Assembly (NCBI RefSeq): GCF_004803475.1
Contig: NZ_SRKY01000006.1
Coordinates: 1 to 64,000 of the forward strand
Length of the DNA: 64,000 bases
DNA from: Aliishimia ponticola
Lineage (GTDB): Bacteria; Pseudomonadota; Alphaproteobacteria; Rhodobacterales; Rhodobacteraceae
Direction of reading: 5' to 3'
Numbering within the stretch: the stretch's first letter is position 1; each line of letters starts with the position of its first letter. A model generated the notes under the pieces. The model was not told where the DNA came from. It saw nothing but the letters and a program-made list of their open reading frames with translations, and searched no databases. Of the stretch, positions 1 to 8,033 are shown one piece after another. Both the position numbers and the translations under genes were made by a program.

Positions 1-235
1 TTTGCACGAACCCCGTCGTTTGCCGCAACGGCAGGCCAAACAGCACCTTCATCGTCAGGCACATCTCAATCGCCGCATCGCTGAAGCTCGGCTGTCGGCC
101 GCGTTTGCCCGTCGGTGGCGCTCGCCATATCATTTCTGGATCAAACCAGAGCGTCAGCGATCCGCGCCGCTTCAACGCGTCATTGTAAGCCGACCAGTTC
201 GTGGTCTTGTACTTCGTAGGGGACCAACTGCTCAT
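1..235 (-). CDS. IS5-family transposase, N-terminal part (cut by window edge)
   Basis: The reverse strand from an ATG at 235 reads open to base 1 and gives a protein beginning MSSWSPTKYK, continuing through a WFDPEMIW stretch, GKRGRQPSFSDAAIEMCLT and then FGLPLRQTTGFV. This is the typical N-terminal region of IS5-family transposases (IS5/IS903-like branch), before the DDE catalytic core. The rest lies left of the window. At 279-299 the sequence reads, in the element's orientation, as a GGGCCTTGTTGCACAAATC-type end, which resembles the terminal inverted repeat of this family, so the element probably ends near 299. Whether the full gene is intact cannot be judged from here. Confidence 0.8.
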   Translation of the reverse strand, partial: MSSWSPTKYKTTNWSAYNDALKRRGSLTLWFDPEMIWRAPPTGKRGRQPSFSDAAIEMCLTMKVLFGLPLRQTTGFVQ

Positions 236-299
236 GCCATCCAGCCATCATGATGGATTCATGCAGTCAATCCCCCACCCGATTTGTGCAACAAGGCCC
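1..299 (-). mobile_element. IS5-family insertion sequence, one end
   Basis: The element consists of the transposase start at 235 plus about 64 bases of leader, up to a terminal-repeat-like sequence at 279-299. The other end lies outside the window. It is the first of four IS traces within 9 kb. Confidence 0.6.
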
Positions 300-1071
300 C
301 GCAGCCGGACCGGGAGAACTATCTCACATGGGCAAGTGGCGGAGGAGGTGTCCTCAATACTCTACCCGCAAGACACCGATAAACTTGAAAAATCCATATA
401 ATGGATCGAATGCCTCAGGGCATATGGTATGCTTGATGCAATTTCGCAGATGGGAGCGAACCTAGCCCTATGGATAGCGGCGTAGCTCGAATGCCCCCAA
501 AAAACGCAAAAGCGTCCTGAGCCTACCTAGTTGCTCCCGTGCGGGATCGAAAAACCCTGTTTAATGAATCTGCACCGGAGCTGCTGAGGGATAGCATCAC
601 TCATTTCACGAACTCAATAAAGCACTTTGGCTGATCAAACAGGTCGAGCGCTCTGGACCCGGTCGCTGTCTCCTACACGCTTTTCGTTAAAGATCTGACG
701 ATGGAAAACGATCTCCCAATCGGCGCTCGGATTACCAAAAGAAACCACAGACGGACACGAGATGGACAAAACGGAAAGAAAAAGTGCTTCCGATTTCTGC
801 GTAAGAATTTCAACCAATGACCAGCAAGCGACCGAATGCCCAAACTCAATTGAAATCACAGGCTTAGAAGATGACGGCTACCAACTTGCAAGAGAGGGCA
901 AATCTGCAGCGGCTTTGGATAGGTTCGTGCGAGTTGCGGCATTCTGCAACGCTTGCAACTTGCCGTGTCCGCGAAAACGTCGATGACGCCGCCCGATCAC
1001 AATTATCCCGCTGGGTGCAAGTGCCTGCATGTGCATGACCAGTTCCAACCGGATCTCTGTGCGATAGCCGT
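300..1071. other. Gene-poor stretch between two insertion sequences
   Basis: No convincing gene was found here. Short open frames exist on both strands (for example 762-986 on +, and a minus-strand frame entering the IS at 1072), but none has a recognisable product or a clear ribosome binding site. The base composition is lower in GC than the core part of the window. It is best read as decayed accessory DNA between two IS elements. Confidence 0.5.
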
Positions 1072-1948
1072 TAGGGTCAGGACCCATTGATTTCCCAGGG
1101 ATGGCATGATTCACGGTTCGAAAAACGAGCGGTGAACATGTCTGACCTATTTTGGCTGACCGACGCCCAGATGGCGCGTCTTGAGCCCTTCTTTCCCAAG
1201 TCACACGGCAAGCCACGCGTCGATGACCGACGTGTGCTGAGTGGGATTATCTTCATCAATCGCAACGGCTTGCGGTGGCGGGATGCCCCCACCGCCTACG
1301 GTCCACACAAGACACTCTACAACCGTTGGAAACGATGGAGCGACAAGGGCATCTTCGCGCGAATGATGGCCGGTCTGGCTGCCGAGCATAGCGAGACGAA
1401 GACCGTGATGATCCCCTCTCGGGACATCACTGCGTGATGCCCTGCCGGGCGGTGGACGCGACCTACCTCAAGGCCCAGCGAACAGCGACCAGTTTGGGTG
1501 TGAAAAAGGGGGGCGTGGACGCCTGATCGGTCGGACGAAGGGCGGCATGAACACTAAACTGCACGCTATCTGCGACGGCCAGGGCCGACCGCTCAACCTC
1601 TTCGTCACCGCCGGACAAGTCAGCGACTACATCGGCGCGCGAGCGCTGCTCAGCAGCCTGCCGAAGGCCGATTGGTTGCTCGGGGACCGCGGTTATGATG
1701 CCGACTGGTTCAGAGAAGCATTGAGAGACAAGGGGATACGCGCCTGCATCCCTGGCCGCAAGCAGCGCAAGAAGGCGGTGAAATACGACAAGCGCCGCTA
1801 CAAACGCCGGAACCGGATCGAGATCATGTTCGGCAGGCTAAAGGATTGGCGACGCGTTGCGACACGATACGACAGGTGTCCGAAGGTCTTCCTGTCTGCC
1901 ATCGCCCTCGCAGCAACCGTCATCTATTGGTTATGAGTCCTGACCCTA
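1072..1948 (+). mobile_element. IS5-family (IS427-type) insertion sequence with both ends
   Basis: The left end TAGGGTCAGGACCCAT at 1072-1087 and the right end ATGAGTCCTGACCCTA at 1933-1948 are inverted copies differing at one of 16 positions. Between them lies a transposase in two reading frames on the + strand. The outermost bases TA/TAG may belong to the target duplication, so the exact ends are uncertain by two or three bases. The element is about 877 bp, including an apparent 41-bp insertion that is not part of the usual gene. Confidence 0.85.
1138..1936 (+). pseudogene. IS427-type transposase, two frames, broken by a 41-bp insertion
   Basis: The first frame starts at 1138 (MSDLFWLTDAQM) and carries the N-terminal DUF4096-like region with NGLRWRDAP and KTLYNRWKRW, then stops at 1435-1437. 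The second frame runs to 1936 with TKGGMNTKLHA, LLGDRGYDADWF (the second catalytic Asp region) and the RRNRIEIMFGRLKDWRR signature with the catalytic Glu. Between them a G-run at about 1510-1515 would allow a -1 slip into frame two (KKGG then RGRLIGRTKGG), as is usual for this group. Separately, the expected join KTVM-(I/V)-DATYLK is interrupted by about 41 bases (near 1411-1454) that shift the frame and add a stop. The copy is therefore predicted to make no full transposase. Confidence 0.8.
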
Positions 1949-2007
1949 GTCGCCCGATGCTTTTGCTGCGGGGTCTGGTCACTGCGAGCGGCGTTGCACT
2001 TTTGCGG

Positions 2008-2028
2008 AATTCATAGCATCCTAGAAAG
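2008..2028 (-). promoter_or_regulatory. Putative LysR operator before lysR (matches the site before the dioxygenase gene)
   Basis: Read on the minus strand this site is TTTCTAGGATGCTATGAATT. The site at 7643-7663 reads TTTCTAGGAAGCTTAGAAAT after its first base. The two agree at 16 of 20 positions, including a shared nine-base TTTCTAGGA half. This copy lies about 84 bases upstream of the LysR start, where autoregulatory sites usually lie. That it is bound by this LysR protein is inference. Confidence 0.5.
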
Positions 2029-2111
2029 AATGGACCGCCTCGTTATCAGCGAAGAGTGGAGATATCTGCAAAACGCCCACGGTACTAATTCTCGAAACTT
2101 TGGATGCAAAC

Positions 2112-2999
2112 GTGAATTTTCAGCAGCTGAGAACTTTTCGTCAAGTCGTGGAAGCGCAATCCTTCACCAAGGCGGCCGAAAGGCTCAATTCCACGCAGTC
2201 CACAGTTTCCATGCGCATCTCGGAACTGGAACAACATCTTGGGGTGCAGTTGTTGGATCGGTCCAAGCGTCAGATCCGGCCCACGCTCAAAGGCCAAGAG
2301 TTGCTGCGGTATGTCAAAGAGATGGACCGGATCGAAAATGCAATTCAGGAAAATGTCGGTAACCCGGATAAGTTATCTGGCGGAATAAGGCTTGGAGTTA
2401 CCGAATTGATTGCAGTGACTTGGCTGCCAACATTGATTGCGGAACTCAAACGCCACTATCCGAAAATAGCGTTGGAATTAGAAGTTGGCGTGAGTGGGAA
2501 CATTCTTGAGAAAATCGAAAGCCGAGATTTTGATCTTCTAATTCTCCCAACGAGCAAAGATTTCTCTCCTGGGTTGATTTTTGAGAAGCTCTATGAAGTA
2601 GAATTTCGGTACTTTGCGCATCCATCTTTGGGACTGAGCGAGCGCACCTTGTCCGCAAAGGACCTGGAGCGATGCAAAGTTATCTCTCCTGACCGAAAGT
2701 CTCCTGTTGCGATGGTCCAATCACGGTGGTTCCATCAAAATAAAATTTCTCCTGAGTGCATTAGCACCTCTAATTCAATGGAAATCGGTGCGATTCTAGC
2801 AAGGTCGGGCTTTGGCGCTGCACTTCTGGCGTATGATCACTATAAGCAGGAAGAGAAGGGTGGGAAGCTCGTGGCGCTAGATATTGTTGAGCCGATCCCA
2901 TTTATTCCCTTTTTTGCTGTTTATTCCGACGAACCACTCCCCGTTCACGTATCAAAAACCATCGAACTCGTCCGCGACATCGCAAGCCGGCTTGAATAA
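2112..2999 (+). CDS. LysR-family transcriptional regulator
   Basis: This is a 295-residue DNA-binding regulator, a usual length for LysR proteins. The N-terminal winged helix-turn-helix covers about residues 1-60, with the diagnostic FTKAAERLNSTQSTVSMRISELE. A LysR substrate-binding domain follows from about residue 90 (LRLGVTEL-type entry, here IRLGVTELIA). The GTG at 2112 gives the common MNFQQLRTF start; a TTG at 2100 would add four residues. Neither has a strong ribosome binding site. The gene is convergent with the DsbA-like gene (stop at 3004). Since a matching operator-like sequence lies before it and before the phytanoyl-CoA-dioxygenase-like gene at 7579, it probably controls the leftward operon 7579-3004. 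The ligand is unknown. Confidence 0.9.
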   Translation: MNFQQLRTFRQVVEAQSFTKAAERLNSTQSTVSMRISELEQHLGVQLLDRSKRQIRPTLKGQELLRYVKEMDRIENAIQENVGNPDKLSGGIRLGVTELIAVTWLPTLIAELKRHYPKIALELEVGVSGNILEKIESRDFDLLILPTSKDFSPGLIFEKLYEVEFRYFAHPSLGLSERTLSAKDLERCKVISPDRKSPVAMVQSRWFHQNKISPECISTSNSMEIGAILARSGFGAALLAYDHYKQEEKGGKLVALDIVEPIPFIPFFAVYSDEPLPVHVSKTIELVRDIASRLE

Positions 3000-3003
3000 C
3001 ACA

Positions 3004-3660
3004 TCATTTTTCTAACCGAGGATCACCCGGTTTGGGGTTGAGGAAATTGAAGGGGCCAAATGGTTGCGAAATAGCATATTCCATCAGTTCGAGGTGATCT
3101 TGACCATAGTACATGTCGCCATCCAGGAAATAGGTAGGAGAACCGAAGATGCCTCTTTCGATCGCTTCGTTCGTATTGCTTGAGTGAATTCTTTGCACTT
3201 CTTCGCTTAATGCGATGTCGACAAACTTACCGTATTCTGGGTTAAGGTTTGTCGCCACCTTTCGCATCTGATCTGGATCTTCCAGGTCTGCGTCATCCCT
3301 CCAGTGCGCCTGCAGAATGGCATATGAGAGCGCGTCAATATCGGCTGAACCGTTGATCCCCGCGATAAGGATCCCGTTGGAAAAATCTAGTTGCCTGTCG
3401 TGGTATGTTGGTCGGTGTGAAAGAATGGCAATGTTGCGAAACTGAGCCCATCGTTCGATTTCTCTTCCGAAATGATAGTCGACATTGTGCTGAGTTCTCC
3501 TGTCAAACGGCAGACTTCCAACCGCTCGGACCACCGGGCGAAGATCTATTGGTTTGTGAACCAGTTCGCAGCCATGGGAACTACAAATTTCAAGTAGTCG
3601 TAAGTGACCAATGTATGCGTAAGCCGAATGCGCGGAGTAGAAATATTCTATCGTCTTCAT
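3004..3660 (-). CDS. DsbA-family protein, 2-hydroxychromene-2-carboxylate isomerase-like
   Basis: The protein has 218 residues with a thioredoxin-fold DsbA/GST-kappa layout. The N-terminal FYSAHSAYAYIG replaces the CxxC motif of true DsbA with a serine-containing loop, as in HCCA isomerases. A helical insert follows, and the C-terminal half carries GIFGSPTYFLDGDMYYGQD, the cis-Pro loop region that binds glutathione in this family. Known relatives are glutathione-dependent isomerases of aromatic degradation, but many are uncharacterised. It is last in the leftward dioxygenase/ABC transporter operon, after a 145-base gap holding a stem-loop, so it may be expressed differently. A role in processing the imported compound is inference. 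Confidence 0.8.
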   Translation of the reverse strand: MKTIEYFYSAHSAYAYIGHLRLLEICSSHGCELVHKPIDLRPVVRAVGSLPFDRRTQHNVDYHFGREIERWAQFRNIAILSHRPTYHDRQLDFSNGILIAGINGSADIDALSYAILQAHWRDDADLEDPDQMRKVATNLNPEYGKFVDIALSEEVQRIHSSNTNEAIERGIFGSPTYFLDGDMYYGQDHLELMEYAISQPFGPFNFLNPKPGDPRLEK

Positions 3661-3734
3661 CTTTTTTGCCCAACTTTTTTCGAGGTGGTGCCAAGAGTGA
3701 CGGGTTCATGTATATCGCCCGCGCTCATGTGAAA

Positions 3735-3760
3735 TGAGGGGGTCCAAATGATCCCCCTCA
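3735..3760. terminator. Stem-loop between the binding-protein gene and the DsbA-like gene
   Basis: TGAGGGGG at 3735-3742 and CCCCCTCA at 3753-3760 form a perfect 8-bp stem with a 10-base loop. A run of seven T follows on the + strand at 3771-3777 but not on the minus strand, where the flanking genes lie. On the transcript of the operon it may act as a partial terminator or protect the 3-prime end of the binding-protein message. Confidence 0.5.
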
Positions 3761-3805
3761 AGGCTTGGGATTTTTTTGCCGATGACAGGAAGAAGATCAG
3801 CAGTA

Positions 3806-4612
3806 TCAGAAGGTTGGCAGATCACTCTGAAGGTCTTCATCTAACCATTTTTCGTGAAGCATCTGGAGATTGCCATTGATCTTGTTGAAGTAGACAAAGG
3901 TCTCCAACCAACGAAGCCAATCTGGATCTCCTTGCCGGAGCCCGATAGACGCCGGTGCGCGGCGCATAACGAACTTCAGCTCCAGCGGATTATCCGGGTT
4001 CAACTTGTTTGACTCGACAATGTGCATGTTGACCGCGGCCCACATGTCTGCTTGCCCAGAGAGCACGGCAGCCTGCGCGGTTGCTTCGTCTTCGAAGCGA
4101 ACGATGTTTTCGTCAGGCACCATTTGCGAAAGTGTCGTGTCCATCGTTGTGCCACGTCCGACCGCGATCTTGTAATCGGCGATGGATTCAGGCGACATCA
4201 CGTCCACGCCCGGCGGCCCATAGGCACCGATGATCAATCCGGTATAAGGCGATGTGAAGGCTATCTGACGCGCCCGTTGCGGTGTAGCCCCAAACAGGTT
4301 TACCTGCACATCCACCTTGCCCGTCAACAGGTTGGGGATCCTGTTGACCGAAGTCATCGGCTTCAGTTCAACTTCGACCTCTAGTTGTTCTGCAAGCAAG
4401 CGTGCGAGGTCGATATCAAAACCGACTGGGTTACCTTCTGCGTCGATTGAGCCAAAGGGAGGCGAATCCACCGGAACACCGATGATGATCGTTCCTCGGT
4501 CAATCACTTTTTTTAGCGTCGATTTTTCCTGCGCGTCAATTTTCCCTGCTGTTGCGGCAAGCGCGAAAACCGATGCTAAAACGCCTGCCAGCAGTTTTCT
4601 GGTCCAATTCAT
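3806..4612 (-). CDS. Polar amino acid ABC transporter substrate-binding protein
   Basis: This is a periplasmic solute receptor of SBP family 3, about 268 residues. An N-terminal signal peptide is evident (MNWTRKLLAGVLASVFALAATA). The mature part begins with STLKKVIDRGTIIIGVPVDSPPFGSIDAEGNPVGFDIDLA, the family hallmark, and TSPYT and GRGTTMD-type segments follow. An upstream ATG at 4621 is in frame, but AAGGA directly abuts it, whereas the same AAGGA is about nine bases from the ATG at 4612, so I chose 4612. The gene is the distal part of the transporter set, 48 bases behind the ATPase gene. The substrate is probably an amino acid or a similar zwitterion; the sequence does not identify it. Confidence 0.88.
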   Translation of the reverse strand: MNWTRKLLAGVLASVFALAATAGKIDAQEKSTLKKVIDRGTIIIGVPVDSPPFGSIDAEGNPVGFDIDLARLLAEQLEVEVELKPMTSVNRIPNLLTGKVDVQVNLFGATPQRARQIAFTSPYTGLIIGAYGPPGVDVMSPESIADYKIAVGRGTTMDTTLSQMVPDENIVRFEDEATAQAAVLSGQADMWAAVNMHIVESNKLNPDNPLELKFVMRRAPASIGLRQGDPDWLRWLETFVYFNKINGNLQMLHEKWLDEDLQSDLPTF

Positions 4613-4660
4613 CGCATTCATTCCTTCTCTCTGTTGGGTTTCTGTTTTTGTTCGGAGGTG

Positions 4661-5389
4661 CTAAAGAACTGAGTTGATGAAACCGGCCAACTCAGGGGTT
4701 TTGGGGGATTTGAACAGGGTTTCCGGTGCTCCTTGTTCCCAAACTTTGCCTTCATGCATGAAGACCACTCGGTTTGCGACTTTGCGCGCAAAACCCATCT
4801 CGTGAGTCACGAGGACCATCGTCATACCTTCGCTTGCCAGGTTTTCGAGAACCTTGAGAACTTCCCCGACCAGTTCCGGGTCAAGCGCAGAAGTGATCTC
4901 ATCAAACAGCATGATCTTGGGTGACATTGCCAACGATCGCGCGATTGCAACACGCTGCTGCTGACCACCTGACAGCTGGCTTGGGTATGCCCCGCTCTTG
5001 TTTGCAATTTGCACCCGTTCCAGAGCGGTTATGGCAGCTTTCTTTGCCTCGTCAGGTGACACCTTCTTAACCACCCGGGGTGCAAGGGTCACGTTTTTCT
5101 CGATCGTCAGATGCGGAAAAAGGTTAAAGCTCTGGAATACGATGCCGATCTTTTGACGCAAGGCTCTCAAATCGGCCTTGGCGGCACTGACCTCGGTTCC
5201 GTCTACAACGACTTTGCCGGATTCGACCTTCTCCAGTCCGTTGATACACCGCAGCAAAGTGCTTTTGCCCGATCCGCTGCGTCCTATGATCACGACGATT
5301 TCACCCGCAGCGATGTCTAAAGAAACTCCCTTGAGCACTTCGAGTTTACCGAAGGTCTTGTGAATGCTCTCAATGTTGATGAGTGGCAT
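4661..5389 (-). CDS. Polar amino acid ABC transporter ATP-binding protein
   Basis: This is the cytoplasmic ATPase of the importer, 242 residues. It has Walker A GRSGSGKS at about residues 36-43, the Q-loop VFQSFNLFPHLT, signature LSGGQQQRVAIARSL, Walker B IMLFDE and the switch histidine VTHEMGFA. The usual DEPTSALDPE is DEITSALDPE here, a single replacement of the proline after the catalytic Glu. The start at 5389 (MPLINIES) follows an AAGGAGATA ribosome binding site and overlaps the end of the permease gene by 20 bases, implying translational coupling. A longer open frame to 5458 has no such signal. Confidence 0.9.
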   Translation of the reverse strand: MPLINIESIHKTFGKLEVLKGVSLDIAAGEIVVIIGRSGSGKSTLLRCINGLEKVESGKVVVDGTEVSAAKADLRALRQKIGIVFQSFNLFPHLTIEKNVTLAPRVVKKVSPDEAKKAAITALERVQIANKSGAYPSQLSGGQQQRVAIARSLAMSPKIMLFDEITSALDPELVGEVLKVLENLASEGMTMVLVTHEMGFARKVANRVVFMHEGKVWEQGAPETLFKSPKTPELAGFINSVL

Positions 5390-6026
5390 TGTATCTCCTT
5401 TCAAGAATCCGGCTCCACTGGGAAAGCGGGTAACACATTGCGAAATACATAAAGGCAACCACCAAATAGACGGTTAGCGGCTGGAACGTGGCAGCCGTTA
5501 CCAACTGACCCATTCTCAGAAGATCGACGAACCCCACGACAGCGGCGAGCGATGTGTTCTTGACGATTTGCGCCATGAAACCGACAGTCGATGGGATCGC
5601 TATGCGCGCAGCTTGCGGCAACACGACGTAACAGAGCTTCTGCACGAAGCTCATGCCGAGCGCATCGGCCGCTTCCCATTGCGTTTTTGGAATAGCTTCA
5701 ATGCACCCTCTCCAGCTGTCGCCGAGAAACGCACTGGAAAAGAAGACCATTGCAACAGAAATCGCCACCCAAGCAGAAACGTCAAATCCGAAGATGCTAA
5801 AGCCGAAGTAAAACAGGAAAAGTTGCCCTAACAACGGTGTACCCTGAATGGCGCGGATGTAGCACTCGATGAGAAATTTGAGTGGCCCTGGGCCGAACAC
5901 TCTTCCGATCGCCACCATTAAACCCAGCAGCCCACCACCGGTGAAGGCTATCAATGACAGCAATACGGTCCATTTGGCGCCGGTGAGCAGTAGAAGAATG
6001 TCGTCGATTCCGAATTCACGCAGCAT
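5370..6026 (-). CDS. Polar amino acid ABC transporter permease (second)
   Basis: This is an inner-membrane permease of the His/Glu/Gln/Arg class, 218 residues. The N-terminal hydrophobic segment GAKWTVLLSLIAF is followed by the conserved YIRAIQGTPLLGQLFL segment. The cytoplasmic loop WEAADALGMSFVQKLCYVVLPQAARIAIPS corresponds to the EAA motif that docks with the ATPase. The gene starts three bases after the first permease stop and is preceded by GGAGG. The two permeases presumably form a heterodimer. Confidence 0.88.
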   Translation of the reverse strand: MLREFGIDDILLLLTGAKWTVLLSLIAFTGGGLLGLMVAIGRVFGPGPLKFLIECYIRAIQGTPLLGQLFLFYFGFSIFGFDVSAWVAISVAMVFFSSAFLGDSWRGCIEAIPKTQWEAADALGMSFVQKLCYVVLPQAARIAIPSTVGFMAQIVKNTSLAAVVGFVDLLRMGQLVTAATFQPLTVYLVVAFMYFAMCYPLSQWSRILERRYNATHQH

Positions 6027-6029
6027 AGC

Positions 6030-6695
6030 TCAGTTGCCTCCAGAAAAGGCAAATCGTCCCAACACATAAAACAACGCTCTGAAACCGAGTGTCATTGCGA
6101 GATACATGAACGATACGACAAGGTAGATTTCGAAAGGCAGGAACGTCCGTGAGTCCAGATAGGCCGCAGCGTGAAACAGTTCCTTGGCGGAGATGAACGA
6201 GACGAGGCTACTTCCCAACAAAATCAGTATGAACTGACTCGCCAGTGCCGGATAAACCACCTTCAACGCTGGAAAAATTATCACGTGGCGAAAGACTTGC
6301 AGTGGACCCATACCAAGGCAAAGACCAGCTTCGATCTGACTCCGGGGAATAGCTTGAATGCCGGCTCGCACGATTTCCACGGTGTAGGCGCCAGCATAGA
6401 TAGACAGGCCAATAATCGCTGCCTGCGAGGCTGACAGCCCGATCCCAACGGACGGCAATCCAAAGAAAACAACAAACAGCTGGACGAGCAGCGGCGTGTT
6501 GCGGATGAAATCGACATAACAGGACACGATAAACCCAAGAGGCTTCGGCCCCCAAACCTTCGTAGCTGCTCCGATGGTTCCGATGACCAGTCCAACCCCG
6601 ATTGCTATGACCGAAAACTGAAGTGTGGCGACCGCCCCTTCAAGCAATAGGTCGATGTTCCGGAAGACAGGCTTGAAGCTGAACTCGTAGCTCAT
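6030..6695 (-). CDS. Polar amino acid ABC transporter permease (first)
   Basis: This 221-residue permease is of the same family as its neighbour. It has YVDFIRNTPLLVQLFVVFFGLPSVGI near the first third and an EAA-type loop, with the segment QIEAGLCLGMGPLQVFRHVIIFPALKVVYPA in the middle. Five or more hydrophobic segments are visible. It follows the dioxygenase gene after 77 bases that contain a stem-loop, and a good GGAG ribosome binding site precedes the ATG. With 5370-6026, 4661-5389 and 3806-4612 it makes a complete importer. Confidence 0.88.
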   Translation of the reverse strand: MSYEFSFKPVFRNIDLLLEGAVATLQFSVIAIGVGLVIGTIGAATKVWGPKPLGFIVSCYVDFIRNTPLLVQLFVVFFGLPSVGIGLSASQAAIIGLSIYAGAYTVEIVRAGIQAIPRSQIEAGLCLGMGPLQVFRHVIIFPALKVVYPALASQFILILLGSSLVSFISAKELFHAAAYLDSRTFLPFEIYLVVSFMYLAMTLGFRALFYVLGRFAFSGGN

Positions 6696-6726
6696 CCTTG
6701 CTCCTGTTGATGAAAGGTTTTGGCGA

Positions 6727-6754
6727 GAGGAAACCCGAAAGCTCGCGTTTCCTC
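6727..6754. terminator. Intercistronic stem-loop between dioxygenase and transporter genes
   Basis: GAGGAAAC at 6727-6734 and GTTTCCTC at 6747-6754 are perfect inverted copies with a 12-base loop. No T-run follows on the minus strand, so partial attenuation or message processing is more likely than full termination. Confidence 0.45.
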
Positions 6755-6772
6755 GGCTTGGTTCTCTGACGG

Positions 6773-7579
6773 TTACTGTCGCAGGACTGGGAAGAGCGCA
6801 GAGTCCAAAGGTGCGCCCACCGGAATACCGGGATCGGCAAGCATTGGTTGAAGATTTGGGCGAGGATCGTAAGTCACGTCAGCACCTGCCATGCGCATAA
6901 CATATGCACGTCTTGACTGATCGTTTCTGGAGTTTCCTGGTGCGCCGTGTACGGTCAGACCGTGGTGCACTGTAACATCACCCGGCTGCATTTCGAACAT
7001 GATCAGATCAAGGTCATCACGCATGCTGTCAATGTCCGGCACCGGTGGCAAATCCTCTTTGTACCGATCCTTGTCGACGAAGGACTCGGCTTTGTAGCGT
7101 TGCCCCCATCTGTGTGATCCCTTGACATACTCGACTGCGCCCGTTTCCTTCGTAACGGGGTCCAAGGCCACCCACATTGTGCAGACTTGGTCGCCAGCCA
7201 CGGGCCAGTAGGTTTGATCATGGTGCCAGACCGTTGGAGTCGAAGTCCCCGGCTCCTTGATCAGGAACTGGTCAAAAATTAAGTTGATCTTCTTAGACTG
7301 CAAAAGTTTGGAGGCATAGTCCGCAGCGCTCGAGTCTTCTACAATCCGGGACAGCTCGGGAATATGCTTGACTACGAAGGTATCGCTGAAGAAACGGCCA
7401 CTGCCCTCTCGGGTTGCGTCTTCACTCATTTTGCTGGGCGCTGCCATATCCTTGGCCGCGATCTCCCGCAAAAATTCAACCTCTGATGGAGAAAACGCTT
7501 GCCTGATGCAAACGATCCCATCTCTCGCGTAAACTTCTGCCGCGTCTTCGTTTAGTTCAGAAGGTGCATACTCGTTCAT
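6773..7579 (-). CDS. Phytanoyl-CoA dioxygenase (PhyH) family protein
   Basis: This 268-residue protein is a probable non-haem Fe(II)/2-oxoglutarate-dependent oxygenase of the PhyH superfamily. The first half of the iron site is the HxD motif in VWHHDQTYW (about residues 117-124). The distal His and the 2-oxoglutarate-binding Arg lie in VHHGLTVHGAPGNSRNDQSRRAY (about residues 205-227). Family members hydroxylate or oxidatively cleave many small substrates, including phosphonates and N-methylated compounds. The gene heads the leftward operon with the ABC importer, behind a GGGAG ribosome binding site and a LysR-type palindrome. It probably performs the first step on the imported compound; the substrate is unknown. 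Confidence 0.88.
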   Translation of the reverse strand: MNEYAPSELNEDAAEVYARDGIVCIRQAFSPSEVEFLREIAAKDMAAPSKMSEDATREGSGRFFSDTFVVKHIPELSRIVEDSSAADYASKLLQSKKINLIFDQFLIKEPGTSTPTVWHHDQTYWPVAGDQVCTMWVALDPVTKETGAVEYVKGSHRWGQRYKAESFVDKDRYKEDLPPVPDIDSMRDDLDLIMFEMQPGDVTVHHGLTVHGAPGNSRNDQSRRAYVMRMAGADVTYDPRPNLQPMLADPGIPVGAPLDSALFPVLRQ

Positions 7580-7642
7580 CTTGAGCTCCCTTGTTTTTTG
7601 AAAGGCTTTTCAGGCGTATCAGTGAGGATTGAGCAGTCCGTC

Positions 7643-7663
7643 ATTTCTAGGAAGCTTAGAAAT
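7643..7663. promoter_or_regulatory. LysR-type operator upstream of the dioxygenase operon
   Basis: ATTTCTA at 7643-7649 and TAGAAAT at 7657-7663 form a perfect 7-bp inverted repeat with a 7-base spacer. It is centred about 74 bases upstream of the ATG at 7579, in an AT-rich leader. It contains the T-N11-A core typical of LysR sites and resembles the sequence before lysR at 2008-2028. Confidence 0.6.
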
Positions 7664-7778
7664 TTGTTAATATCGCTTCAAATGATTAAAATGGATAAGT
7701 AAGATCAAAAATTCCGATATAATCTATGACGGCAGCACCACAAATTCATGGTTCTGTCGCAAGCGTTGTCGATCAAAC

Positions 7779-7890
7779 TCAACTTGTGTGGCGGAACGGT
7801 GGCATTTTCGCCCGCAACAATTCTGAACCGACCCGGCTTTACATGGAACGTTTGAGGGTCCTTGAACGATTGATCTGGCCCTCGGCTTGG
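7779..7890 (-). pseudogene. Decayed C-terminus of an ISL3-family transposase
   Basis: The minus strand reads EGQINRSRTLKRSM, an in-frame stop, then SRVGSELLRAKMPPF and a stop at 7779. This matches the conserved tail of ISL3-family transposases (EGQINRLKTLKRxMYGRAGxELLRARMLP) with one nonsense change. No further domains are recognisable upstream, where a possibly unrelated frame (RILNRDFEALNNAIEMP) follows. It is a remnant only. Confidence 0.6.
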
Positions 7891-8033
7891 CCGCTGCTTC
7901 AGGGCATCTCGATGGCGTTGTTGAGTGCCTCGAAGTCTCGGTTCAAGATGCGGGCAGAGCGCACGATGGGCGCGAGGGCGGTGTGAATCCCGGAGACCAA
8001 TTGGACCACGGAAACGGCCGGATAATCCGGTTG

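Noticed and set aside
762-986. Possible 74-residue plus-strand gene between IS elements
   Set aside because: A faint TPR-like helix (GYQLAREGKSAAALDRF) is visible, but there is no ribosome site, no family match and the surroundings are decayed.
3771-3777. T-run as a rho-independent terminator on the plus strand
   Set aside because: No plus-strand gene ends nearby; the stem at 3735-3760 was instead reported as an intercistronic hairpin on the minus-strand operon.
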